From contig JAPWUY010000085.1 in NCBI GenBank assembly GCA_028275295.1, positions 1-7,231 on the forward strand: a stretch of 7,231 nt of DNA, written 5' to 3'. Made by a program: the position numbers and the translations under genes. How positions within the stretch are numbered: the stretch's first letter is position 1; each line of letters starts with the position of its first letter. Positions 1-6,686 of the stretch are shown in pieces. Source of the stretch: Thermodesulfobacteriota bacterium (lineage in GTDB: Bacteria > Desulfobacterota > Desulfocorpusculales > Desulfocorpusculum). Under the pieces are notes generated by a model. That model had not been told where the DNA came from, did not search any database, and saw nothing but the letters and a program-made list of their open reading frames with translations.

Positions 1-751
1 TCTCCTTGGCTGTCTGAAGGGCTATGTTCAGGTCCTTCCTGTGGAGCCTCAGACGAAAGCCTGGCTCGAATGTCCTCTCTATCATTCTCTTTCCATGGAC
101 CTCTAGGATCCTGCTCTGAGCGAACCCGCCCAGCAGGGCCTCCCTGACCTTGGCTGGGTCCACCCCGCATTTCCTGGCGAGGGTGAGGGCCTCCGCCACA
201 GCCTGAATCGTGAGGGCCACTATGATCTGATTGCAGGCCTTGGCCACTTGACCAGCCCCTGGGCCGCCTATCAGGACTATGTTCTTGCCCATGGCTTTGA
301 GGATGGGAAGAGCCCTATCGAAGGCCTCCCTCTCTCCTCCCACCATGATGGAGAGGGTGCCCTCCTTGGCCCCTATCTCCCCCCCTGAAACAGGGGCATC
401 CAAGGAGGAGACCCCTTTTTCCTTGAGAGCATCGTGTACCTTTATGGCTGTGGATGGCGCAACTGTGGACATGTCGATGAAGAGCATTCCCTCCCTCGTC
501 CCCTCGATAACCCCCTTTGGACCCAGGACCACCTCCTCCACATCCGGAGAATCGGGGAGCATCGTTATCACCACATCCGTCCTCTCGGCCACCTCTTTGG
601 GACATGTGGCTCCCTGTGCCCCCTGGGAACAGAGCTCCTCCACCGAGGCCCTGCTCCTGTTATGAACGACCAAGGTATAGCCAGCTTTCATGAGATTTTT
701 TGCCATGGGCTTTCCCATTATCCCCAGACCAATGAAACCGATCCTCTCCAT
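1..751 (-). CDS. NAD(P)-dependent beta-hydroxyacid dehydrogenase (3-hydroxyisobutyrate dehydrogenase / 2-hydroxy-3-oxopropionate reductase family), C-terminus cut by window edge
   Basis: The first 250 codons are present; family members usually have about 290-300 residues, so roughly 45 are missing. The protein begins MERIGFIGLGIMGKPMAKNL, a Rossmann dinucleotide-binding loop with GLGIMG at residues 8-13. N31-R32-S33 after the second strand resembles the NADP-preferring members. Family signatures follow: DMSTVAPST at 93-101, DAPVSGG at 118-124 (substrate-binding loop), and the catalytic helix GAGQVAKACN with Lys171 and Asn174. HRKDL at 237-241 is the conserved C-terminal KDL motif. The family reversibly reduces short semialdehydes (tartronate, methylmalonate or succinate semialdehyde, glyoxylate) in the cytoplasm; I cannot choose the substrate. 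The ATG at 751 is preceded by AGGAGGG with 6 nt spacing (758-764). The gene lies 73 nt downstream of the phosphofructokinase gene and is probably co-transcribed with it. Arginine codons are almost all AGG/AGA (14 of 15). Confidence 0.93.
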   Translation of the reverse strand, partial: MERIGFIGLGIMGKPMAKNLMKAGYTLVVHNRSRASVEELCSQGAQGATCPKEVAERTDVVITMLPDSPDVEEVVLGPKGVIEGTREGMLFIDMSTVAPSTAIKVHDALKEKGVSSLDAPVSGGEIGAKEGTLSIMVGGEREAFDRALPILKAMGKNIVLIGGPGAGQVAKACNQIIVALTIQAVAEALTLARKCGVDPAKVREALLGGFAQSRILEVHGKRMIERTFEPGFRLRLHRKDLNIALQTAKE

Positions 752-780
752 CCTTCTCCCTCCTTCCTATCATCTCTCAC

Positions 781-813
781 CCCTCGAGAATATCCTCTGA
801 GTCCTCTCGCGGG
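781..813 (-). repeat. Inverted repeat between phosphofructokinase and hydroxyacid dehydrogenase genes
   Basis: Two 9-nt arms (781-789 and 805-813) pair at 8 of 9 positions with one mismatch, around a 15-nt loop. It sits inside the 73-nt gap between the two genes. On the transcribed strand no T-run follows it, so it does not look like an intrinsic terminator. It could be an mRNA stability or processing hairpin, or chance. Confidence 0.3.
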
Positions 814-824
814 CTTCCATCCCT

Positions 825-1985
825 TCAGTAGAGGAACATGGGCTTTCCCATAACGTGGCGCACCTTTGGTCTGTACTCCTCTATGTCATATAGCTCCCTC
901 ACATCCACCCTCTTCTGGCCTGTCGTTATGGTGCTCAAGGGAATGTCCGTGTAGATTCCCTGGTGGAGGGCGACGAGCCTGCCGTAGGTCCCCTTGATGG
1001 CCAGGCTCACAGCCATATTGGCATAGTTGACAGCGACCATTAAGTCGAGTGAGTCGGGAGCCCCGCTTCTCATGAGGTACGAGAGCTGCTGGAAGATGAT
1101 CTCCTCGCCGGTGAGCTTCCTCAGGATCTCTCCTGTCTCCAACCCTATGCCCCCAAGCTTCTTGTGGCCGAAAGCATCCTCCTCTCCCCTTTGGATCATG
1201 GTACCCCCGATCATCCTCGCTCCTTCAGAGATGGTCAACATTGCGTAATTGCTGGGATTGTTCCTTTTGTCCTCCATTATCAGCCTGGCCAGCTTCTCAG
1301 GATCGAAAGGGACCTCGGATATTATTGCCCTGTCCACACCAGCCAGGTATGCGGAGATGAGGGAAGTTTCCCCACAGTATCTCCCGAAGAGCTCTATCAC
1401 CGCTATCCTTTCGTGGGAGCCTGCAGATGTCCTCAATGCGTGGATGAAGTTCACGCTCCTCGTCACGGCCGTGGAGAAGCCTATGCAGTAGTCAGTTCCG
1501 AATACGTCATTGTCCATGGTCTTGGGGATGGCGATTACGGGAAAACCCTCTCTGTGGAGCCTTTCGGCGAAGCTCAAGGTGTCATCCCCGCCTATGGGGA
1601 TCAAGCAGTCTATCCCCAGATGGGACAGGACCTTGAGGATATGTTCCGTGAAATCCACCTTCTCCTTCCCCTCGGAGAAGCGGTCCTTGAGGAAAGGAGG
1701 CGCCTCCTTGATCCTCACAGCTGCTGGGTTCGTCCTGGAGGTGTGGAGGTAAGTGCCACCTGTGCGGTCTATGGTCCGAACAAGGGGTTTATCGAGCCAA
1801 AGGAGGTTCTCCTGGAAGCTCTCAGGGTCATCGGGGTTGAAACACAGCAACCCGGCCCATCCCCTCCTTATACCCAGCACTCTGAGCCCCTCGTCTATCG
1901 CCCTGTAGACTATCGTCTTTATGCAGGGGTTGAGACCAGGTACGTCCCCCCCGCCAGTCAGGACACCGATCACTTTGGGCTTCAT
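825..1985 (-). CDS. pfp: 6-phosphofructokinase, probably pyrophosphate-dependent
   Basis: A 386-residue PFK-fold enzyme that phosphorylates fructose 6-phosphate to fructose 1,6-bisphosphate in glycolysis. Landmarks are the N-terminal [13 protein letters not shown] (7-19), the phosphoryl-donor site [11 protein letters not shown] (130-140), the catalytic loop PKTMDND (154-160, catalytic Asp158), the substrate segments ELFGRYCGE (198-206) and SEGA (253-256), and [12 protein letters not shown] (303-314). In ATP enzymes the donor loop usually reads GGDG and the catalytic loop PGT. Here they read GGDD (Asp135) and PKT (Lys155), and Tyr303 replaces the usual His. All three point to a PPi-dependent, reversible enzyme. 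An in-frame ATG 20 codons upstream (2045) lacks a ribosome site, while the ATG at 1985 has GGAGGTG 8-10 nt ahead and starts right at the fold, so I chose 1985. Arginine is AGA/AGG in 23 of 27 cases, as in the downstream gene. The PFK identity is firm; PPi dependence is inferred from residues. Confidence 0.93.
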   Translation of the reverse strand: MKPKVIGVLTGGGDVPGLNPCIKTIVYRAIDEGLRVLGIRRGWAGLLCFNPDDPESFQENLLWLDKPLVRTIDRTGGTYLHTSRTNPAAVRIKEAPPFLKDRFSEGKEKVDFTEHILKVLSHLGIDCLIPIGGDDTLSFAERLHREGFPVIAIPKTMDNDVFGTDYCIGFSTAVTRSVNFIHALRTSAGSHERIAVIELFGRYCGETSLISAYLAGVDRAIISEVPFDPEKLARLIMEDKRNNPSNYAMLTISEGARMIGGTMIQRGEEDAFGHKKLGGIGLETGEILRKLTGEEIIFQQLSYLMRSGAPDSLDLMVAVNYANMAVSLAIKGTYGRLVALHQGIYTDIPLSTITTGQKRVDVRELYDIEEYRPKVRHVMGKPMFLY

Positions 1986-1993
1986 GTCCTCTT

Positions 1994-2000
1994 CACCTCC
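1994..2000 (-). promoter_or_regulatory. Ribosome binding site that sets the phosphofructokinase start
   Basis: GGAGGTG on the minus strand, with the GGAGG core 10 nt before the ATG at 1985 and a secondary AGAGG closer in. The upstream in-frame ATG at 2045 has no comparable purine tract, which supports the shorter protein. Confidence 0.75.
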
Positions 2001-2063
2001 GAGTCCCTGGTCATTCCTTGAGAGTCTCCTCAGCCCGTTCCCCATGCAACGGTCTCGATTACG

Positions 2064-2093
2064 ATTCTTTCCCTTTTAGCCCCCTGTCGTCAA
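2064..2093 (-). promoter_or_regulatory. Possible sigma-70 promoter for the phosphofructokinase gene
   Basis: The minus strand reads TTGACG (2088-2093), an 18-nt spacer, then AAGAAT (2064-2069). These match the -35 consensus at 5 of 6 positions and the -10 consensus at 4 of 6. It would start transcription near 2057, giving a leader of about 70 nt. The match is weak, but the position is sensible given the long gene-free region upstream. Confidence 0.3.
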
Positions 2094-2781
2094 GGAGGCC
2101 AGGGGTTGAAGAGGACCGGTCTCAAGGCTCCTGCCTGAAAAAGGCGTTGTATAAGCCCAAGAAGCGGGGTCCTGCCCTTTCCTGGGTGAGAGGAACATGT
2201 GTTTCCCGAGGACAAAGGGCCGCAGTGGCTCAATAAGAGGTCCCCAAGATGATGAGGCCCTAAAGCCGCGCACTCCAAGGAATGTCGTGGCTTCTTGGGA
2301 GAAATGTCGGAGGAGATCCTCAAAGCTGACATGCCAGAACAGTTCGGGACTCATTCTCACAGTCACCCAGAAAGGCGCCACGGTCATGCCTTCGAAACCA
2401 AAGGAGGAACGACCGTTGGAGTCCCCGATAGGTGGGCTAGGTCTTGAGGTCACGCAGCGGATGCGCTGGGTTCGCAGGGGACATTCGCGCCCTCTCAGTG
2501 AACGGGATGGGCTGGCTGCTAACCCCAGATGGGCATGGCGGTCCAGGGGGAATGGGCGCGGGGAACCTCATGCCTCCAACTTGAAAGGCCTCGGGACCAG
2601 CGATGAAGGAAAAAGCTGCTGGTTGCGAAGCCAAAGCGCATTTTTGGACTAAACAACTCAGCGGGAATTGTGGGGATGACCTGGCTCGGGCCATGATTCT
2701 TGCTTATTGGCAGCTCTTGCGGCCCTCTTGATCCGAGATGGGATCGAAATATACGGCCCGCTCGGCTGCGGTGAAGACCCC

Positions 2782-2806
2782 TTGGGCAATTCCTGCAACC
2801 GCCCAA
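2782..2806 (-). terminator. Hairpin downstream of the FNOR gene, weak terminator candidate
   Basis: On the minus strand TTGGGC and GCCCAA form a perfect 6-bp stem with a 13-nt loop, about 40 nt after the stop codon of the oxidoreductase gene. The following bases (GGGGTCTTC) are not a T-run, so it fits a transcript-end stabilising hairpin better than a standard intrinsic terminator. Confidence 0.25.
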
Positions 2807-2844
2807 CTTCCTTCCGGGCTTCCCTAACTCATCCACCCTTTTTC

Positions 2845-4083
2845 CTAGTCGTCTCCCGAGGACCCGACAAGCTGTGCATACGTCAGCCTTCGGGCGGCAA
2901 TTTGGCGCTTTAGGCCTCCGACTCGCTTCTGAGCTTTCAGCAAGCTGACGTACACTCCCGCCCCCTCCACCTCTCCCACGAAGAGCACGCCTGCGAGCGT
3001 GTCGCCCTTGAAGACCAGTTTCCGGTAATTCTCGCCCTCCCTTCTCTCAAAGACCTCGTAGCCGTTACCTTCCATTGCGACGAGGCCTGCCGCTATCACC
3101 GGCAATCCGCCTATCTCCGCAGCGCTCATGACTGGGAGGAATTCTTCGCATCGCATCTTTCCTCCAGCGATATTCGTCCCCGCCACCTTTCCCGTAGCGA
3201 CCGCGGTAGTCCAAAGGGGGCTCACAATGGGTTCGTCTTCCAAGAGCCCCAGGTATTCCACCACGTCGCCTGCGGCATAGATATCGGGTTGCGATGTCTG
3301 GAGGTAAGGGTTGACCAAGATGCCCCGCCGGCAGTCAACCCCGCTGCCTTCCAAAAATCCCACGTTCGGCCTCACCCCCGTTGCCACTACCACAACTTCG
3401 GCGGGGATTTCCCCAGAGGCGAGGCGCAAGCCGGCGACCTTGCCATCGGAGCACAGGACCTGCTCCGCCCTCGCTCCCACAATGACCTCCAGGCCCGCCT
3501 TCTGGAGGCGAGACGCCACGATGGCGGCCCCGACCTGGTCGACCACGGGATAGAGGATTGTAGGGAGCCGCTCGACCAGCGTGACGGCCAGCCCCCTGCG
3601 CCGCAGCGCCTCGGCAGTTCTTACGCCCACAAGGCCGGCTCCGATCACCACTGCCTTGCTCACATCCGTGCGTTGGAGATAAGAACAGAGCCCGAGGGCG
3701 TCCTTCATGGTCCGCAAAGTGAAAACCCCTTCCGCGTCCAACCCTTTTATTTGAGGGAACGAGGGACTGCTCCCCGAGGCCACCAGGAGCTTTTCGTACC
3801 CGAGAACGTCCCCCGAGGAGAGAATAACGGTCTTGGCCGCACAGTTGACGCCCTGAACGGTCCCTTTTACCAGTTCAGCGCCAAAGTCGGCCACGGGATC
3901 TACCGTGAGAAGGATTTCCTCCATGGTCTTGGAGCCGTCTATCAAAGAGGGAAGCATGGGCCGGTAATAGAACGGCGGCTCGTCGTTCGTAACCAGAGTG
4001 ACTTCCCCTTCGTACCGGTTGGCCCGCATTGCCTGAACTGCGGCCACCGCCGCTATCCCGCTTCCAATGACGACCACTCCCAT
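2845..4083 (-). CDS. FAD/NAD(P)-dependent oxidoreductase of the CO dehydrogenase operon (FNOR)
   Basis: A 412-residue two-dinucleotide-binding flavoprotein. The N-terminal VVVIGSGIAA (3-12) is the FAD-binding Rossmann loop. VVIGAGLVGVRTAE (145-158) is the NAD(P)-binding GxGxxG. ATGVRPN (234-240) and IYAAGDVVE (268-276) are the conserved segments that close the FAD site. There is no CxxxxC redox disulfide, so it belongs with NADH:rubredoxin/ferredoxin-type reductases and the NirB flavin domain, not with disulfide reductases. The ATG lies 3 nt after the cooF stop codon, and its GAGGGGG ribosome site lies within the 3' end of cooF, suggesting translational coupling. In known CooS-CooF-FNOR clusters this protein is thought to transfer CO-derived electrons from CooF to NAD(P)+; that role is inferred from context. 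Arginine codons are mainly CGN (17 of 24), unlike the phosphofructokinase gene. Confidence 0.9.
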   Translation of the reverse strand: MGVVVIGSGIAAVAAVQAMRANRYEGEVTLVTNDEPPFYYRPMLPSLIDGSKTMEEILLTVDPVADFGAELVKGTVQGVNCAAKTVILSSGDVLGYEKLLVASGSSPSFPQIKGLDAEGVFTLRTMKDALGLCSYLQRTDVSKAVVIGAGLVGVRTAEALRRRGLAVTLVERLPTILYPVVDQVGAAIVASRLQKAGLEVIVGARAEQVLCSDGKVAGLRLASGEIPAEVVVVATGVRPNVGFLEGSGVDCRRGILVNPYLQTSQPDIYAAGDVVEYLGLLEDEPIVSPLWTTAVATGKVAGTNIAGGKMRCEEFLPVMSAAEIGGLPVIAAGLVAMEGNGYEVFERREGENYRKLVFKGDTLAGVLFVGEVEGAGVYVSLLKAQKRVGGLKRQIAARRLTYAQLVGSSGDD

Positions 4084-4086
4084 CCC

Positions 4087-4575
4087 CTAGGCCCCCTCCG
4101 CCTCGCGCAAGACCACTTGCCTTCGTTTCTCCTTGGGCAAGGCATCCACGTCTACCAGGACAAGAGCTCTTGTGGGGCACGCCGCCACGCAGGCTGGAAC
4201 GTCGAGTTCGTGGCACCGGTCGCACTTGACAGCTGTCCGCTTCCGCCTGTCCCGAATGATAACGCCGAAAGGACAGGCCATTATGCAGGACCAGCATCCG
4301 ATGCATCGTTCTATCTTTCTCCTTACAAAGCCCTTCTCGTCCCGGTACAGGCACCCGGTAATGCAGGCCGCAAGACAAGGAGCATCGTCACAGTGCCTGC
4401 AAAAAACCGCCATCCGGATCTTCTCGGCCGCTTCGACAAAGATCCTCTTCTGGGGGAGGGGCTCCTCCCGTATCGCTCCGAAAAGCGTTTTGCTCCTGGA
4501 ATGTTGGACGGCACAGGCTATCTCACAGCTCCGGCAACCCATGCAACGCTCCGGCCGAACATACACCTGGTCCAT
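4087..4575 (-). CDS. cooF: CooF: CO dehydrogenase-associated ferredoxin-like iron-sulfur subunit
   Basis: A 162-residue protein of the polyferredoxin (HycB/DmsB-like) type that carries electrons from CooS to a partner. Sixteen cysteines form four [4Fe-4S] motifs: C11/C14/C17/C21, C59/C62/C67/C71, C91/C94/C97/C101 and C118/C121/C129/C133. The opening CMGCRSCEIACAVQHS is characteristic of CooF and its relatives. There is one extra cysteine at position 75, and the Pro that often follows the last Cys of a motif is Ala after C21 and Ile after C71. No signal peptide or membrane segment is seen, so it acts in the cytoplasm. The ATG at 4575 has an ideal GGGAGGTGG ribosome site with 7 nt between GGAGG and ATG. 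It lies 13 nt after the cooS stop and 3 nt before the reductase start, inside a clear operon. Confidence 0.95.
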   Translation of the reverse strand: MDQVYVRPERCMGCRSCEIACAVQHSRSKTLFGAIREEPLPQKRIFVEAAEKIRMAVFCRHCDDAPCLAACITGCLYRDEKGFVRRKIERCIGCWSCIMACPFGVIIRDRRKRTAVKCDRCHELDVPACVAACPTRALVLVDVDALPKEKRRQVVLREAEGA

Positions 4576-4588
4576 AGTGCCACCTCCC

Positions 4589-6502
4589 TTAAGCCGCCAG
4601 ACCGAGAGCGCGCCGCCTCTCCTTTATAGCCGCGAGAAGCGCTTGCGCGGCCTTCAGCGGGTCGCTCTCCGCGATGAAATAACCGCCAAACAACTCCTTT
4701 ATTCCGGCCGTCAGAGTCCCTGCCACAAGCCTGCTTCCGTGGATCGGTGGCACAACACCCACATGGGTGGGAATGCCCAGGGCCACAGCCCACGTGCCGA
4801 TTGCCACGGCCTTCTCCGTAACGGGCTCTGGTGCCGACGCGACGACGGGCAGCTTGTCCATGTCAACGCCTAGTTTTCCGGCCACCGCAACCGCTATGTC
4901 AACGGCACGAGAGTTGTCCACGCAGGAACCAAGGTGCAGCACCAGCGGTAGGGGACCACCCAAGCCAGCAACTTCTCCCACCGCCTCAAGGACTCCTTTG
5001 AGGCCGGGTCCTGCGTATTCTTCCGTGGCCTCTGGCCGCATGAGACCGTGGCGGGCGAAAGTTCCCGCCGCACAGCCCGTGCACAAAATCAATACGTTGT
5101 TCCTGGCGAGTTCCCTCACCATGGCGAGGTAGTTGGCGTCTTGGGTCACCTTGACGGTATTGCAGCCGGCAAACAGACAGACCCCCGCAATGTTGCCGGA
5201 GACAATGTTGTCCAGGAGGGGCTTAAGTGGATCCTCCCCACTGACTCGGGCCAAGGCACCGACAATGGCCTCCGCCGAGAACCCGGCCACCGCGGAGTAG
5301 GACACGTCCGGGATGTTTACCCTCGCCGGGTCCCTCCGGTGGAAGGCTTCTATCGCTGCCTCCACGATCCGCCGCGCTGTCTCCTTTGCGCTGGCCTCGT
5401 CGAATTGGAAGTGTTGGGCCCCCGCTATTTTGGCTATTGGCATGGTGGTGATGAGCTTGGAGTGGTAACACTCGGCCACGGAGGCCAGGGAAGGCATGAC
5501 GCACTGGTAGTCCACTACCATGGCATCCACAGCGCCCGTGAGGATCGCTGTCTCCTGGGACACAGAGCTTGTGGCCAGTGGAACTCCATGGCGCATCAAT
5601 ACCTCGTTGCCTGTGCAGCAGATTCCAACGAGGTTGATCCCTCCGGACGCCCCCGCCGCCCTTGCCCTGTCCAGCAGCTCCGGCTCCCTAGCCACCTGCA
5701 CCATTATGTCGCTCAAAAGGGGATTGTGCCCGTGGAGGGCTATGTTCACCGCGTCCCTTTTTATGACCCCGAGATTTGCCCGGGCCGAGACCGGTCCGGG
5801 CGTGCCGAACAGAATGTCGGAGAGATCCGTGGCAATGTGGCAAGCGGTGTAATCCGCTATTGCGCACTTCACGGCGCCCAAAAGGATATTCAGCGGTTCG
5901 GCGTCAACCCCGTAGGTGGTTCGGTGCATGACCTCGGAAATGGCGCTGTCCACTCCGTAGGGGAGAACGCCGAGTTTCTTGAAGATAACGATGCGCTGCT
6001 CGGGAAGGGTTGAAAGAGTCCAGGCGAGGGGCGCCTCTCGTTCGGAAAATTCTGCAAGCGCTTTTTCCGCTACCTCTAGCGCTATAGCTTCCGGTGTCTT
6101 GTCCTCGGTCGCGACGCCGGCTTTTCTTGCTACCGCCTGGAGCTTCGCCGTATCCTTTACGAAATAATCCTTCGCTTCGCCTCTTGCAGCCCGCAACAAG
6201 GTGTGAGCGACATGCTTGGCGTGGCCAGCATGAGATGCCGCTCCCGCTGCGACCGCCCGGGCCACACCCCGTGCTACCATCACGTCAGCCGTGGCCCCGC
6301 AGACGCCGTGCTGGGGTCCGTCCCCGAAGGGGTCAATCCTGCAAGGCCCCTGAAGACAATGGCGGCAGCAGAGGCCGAGCTCGCCAAAACTGCACTGGGG
6401 TAGTTGTGCCTCATAGCGTTCCCAGGCCAGTGGGAATCTGTACCCGGCCTTCTTGACGCCGTCAATCACCACCATCACCGCGCGGTCCTTTGATTGTTCC
6501 AT
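4589..6502 (-). CDS. cooS: CooS: anaerobic Ni-Fe carbon monoxide dehydrogenase catalytic subunit
   Basis: A 637-residue protein, close to the usual length of monofunctional CooS. It catalyses CO + H2O = CO2 + 2H+ + 2e-. All key residues are present (numbered from the ATG at 6502). Cys37 and Cys45 bind the D cluster shared across the dimer; Cys46, 49, 54 and 68 bind the B cluster. The Ni-Fe C cluster has His259 (in HGH), Cys296 (GICCTGNE), Cys334, Cys447 (CLFAGCN), Cys477 (CTGCAAG) and Cys527 (GSCVDNS). The His ladder 91/94/97/100 and Lys564 (EKAVAIG) match the proton path and catalytic lysine of the family. This pattern is that of a working enzyme. An in-frame GTG at 6508 overlaps the ribosome site itself, so the ATG 7 nt after GGAGG is the better start. 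It is the first gene of the operon with cooF and the FAD reductase; no acetyl-CoA synthase or CooC is visible. Confidence 0.97.
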   Translation of the reverse strand: MEQSKDRAVMVVIDGVKKAGYRFPLAWERYEAQLPQCSFGELGLCCRHCLQGPCRIDPFGDGPQHGVCGATADVMVARGVARAVAAGAASHAGHAKHVAHTLLRAARGEAKDYFVKDTAKLQAVARKAGVATEDKTPEAIALEVAEKALAEFSEREAPLAWTLSTLPEQRIVIFKKLGVLPYGVDSAISEVMHRTTYGVDAEPLNILLGAVKCAIADYTACHIATDLSDILFGTPGPVSARANLGVIKRDAVNIALHGHNPLLSDIMVQVAREPELLDRARAAGASGGINLVGICCTGNEVLMRHGVPLATSSVSQETAILTGAVDAMVVDYQCVMPSLASVAECYHSKLITTMPIAKIAGAQHFQFDEASAKETARRIVEAAIEAFHRRDPARVNIPDVSYSAVAGFSAEAIVGALARVSGEDPLKPLLDNIVSGNIAGVCLFAGCNTVKVTQDANYLAMVRELARNNVLILCTGCAAGTFARHGLMRPEATEEYAGPGLKGVLEAVGEVAGLGGPLPLVLHLGSCVDNSRAVDIAVAVAGKLGVDMDKLPVVASAPEPVTEKAVAIGTWAVALGIPTHVGVVPPIHGSRLVAGTLTAGIKELFGGYFIAESDPLKAAQALLAAIKERRRALGLAA

Positions 6503-6507
6503 GGACA

Positions 6508-6514
6508 CACCTCC
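6508..6514 (-). promoter_or_regulatory. Ribosome binding site that sets the cooS start
   Basis: GGAGGTG on the minus strand, with 7 nt between GGAGG and the ATG at 6502. An alternative GTG start at 6506-6508 overlaps the last base of this motif and could not use it, so the ATG two codons later is preferred. Confidence 0.8.
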
Positions 6515-6545
6515 ACGACTTATCTTTCATCCCAAAGGGTAAGAA

Positions 6546-6569
6546 TCGACGTGGCGCATCAAACGTCGA
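6546..6569 (-). repeat. Perfect 7-bp inverted repeat in the cooS leader
   Basis: The minus strand reads TCGACGT, 10 nt, ACGTCGA. It lies between the predicted transcription start (about 6638) and the cooS ribosome site. It could be an RNA hairpin in the leader or a DNA operator for a dimeric regulator. No known family site is recognised. Confidence 0.45.
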
Positions 6570-6574
6570 ATTCG

Positions 6575-6594
6575 GGGCCGTCCTGCACCGGCCC
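6575..6594 (-). repeat. GC-rich 6-bp hairpin in the cooS leader
   Basis: The minus strand reads GGGCCG, 8 nt, CGGCCC, a perfect stem made only of G-C pairs. It is immediately upstream of the other leader inverted repeat. No T-run follows, so it is not a standard attenuator terminator. Confidence 0.4.
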
Positions 6595-6644
6595 GGCCTG
6601 AAAGACTAAGAGTATGAAAACCCCGAATGTTTTTGTGTGCGTGA

Positions 6645-6674
6645 AGTATATCGGTCAATGGGCGACGCTGTCAA
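6645..6674 (-). promoter_or_regulatory. Sigma-70-type promoter of the cooS-cooF-FNOR operon
   Basis: The minus strand carries a perfect -35 hexamer TTGACA (6669-6674), an 18-nt spacer, and TATACT (6645-6650), a 5-of-6 match to the -10 consensus. Predicted transcription start is near 6638, leaving a leader of about 136 nt before cooS. Two further TTGAC copies flank the -35 (6682-6686 and 6654-6658) and may be regulator half-sites. No CooA-type TGTCA-N6-CGACA palindrome is evident. Confidence 0.7.
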
Positions 6675-6686
6675 CATTTCCGTCAA

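Larger units (their letters stand above)
1986..2844. other. Gene-free interval between the CO oxidation operon and the phosphofructokinase gene
   Basis: This 859-nt stretch contains only short open frames on both strands. None has a credible ribosome site, a recognisable motif or coding-like composition; the longest are about 125-150 codons, rich in Ser, Arg, Gly and Pro, and overlap antisense to one another. I see no tRNA, rRNA, CRISPR or insertion-sequence ends. Apart from the possible promoter and ribosome site near its left end and a hairpin near its right end, its content is unexplained. It could be decayed coding sequence or a junction. Confidence 0.6.

Noticed and set aside
1164..2021. 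Plus-strand open frame of 285 codons antisense to the phosphofructokinase gene
   Set aside because: It is a shadow of the conserved minus-strand enzyme, with no ribosome site or domain.
1986..2045. Twenty-codon N-terminal extension of phosphofructokinase from the ATG at 2045
   Set aside because: No Shine-Dalgarno precedes it, while the internal ATG at 1985 has GGAGGTG and begins directly at the conserved fold.
2076..2453. Minus-strand frame containing VLGKHMFL, resembling the phosphofructokinase C-terminus (VMGKPMFLY), a possible duplicated pfk remnant
   Set aside because: The shared DNA is only about 11 contiguous bases, which is expected by chance in a window this size. The rest of the frame shows no similarity to the enzyme.
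2197..2652. Plus-strand frame of 151 codons in the gene-free interval
   Set aside because: No ribosome site, a composition rich in Arg, Ser and Gly typical of non-coding frames, and no motif. It overlaps other equally poor frames on the opposite strand.
2730..2745. Small inverted repeat GATCC, 6 nt, GGATC
   Set aside because: A 5-bp stem is expected by chance and no context supports a function.
3289..4629. Plus-strand open frame of 446 codons antisense to the FNOR and cooF genes
   Set aside because: It is the mirror of well-supported minus-strand genes with clear motifs, spans the junction of two genes, and has no recognisable domain.
5048..6013. Plus-strand open frame of 321 codons antisense to cooS
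   Set aside because: It lies entirely inside cooS, whose metal ligands are all present on the other strand. The frame has no family features.
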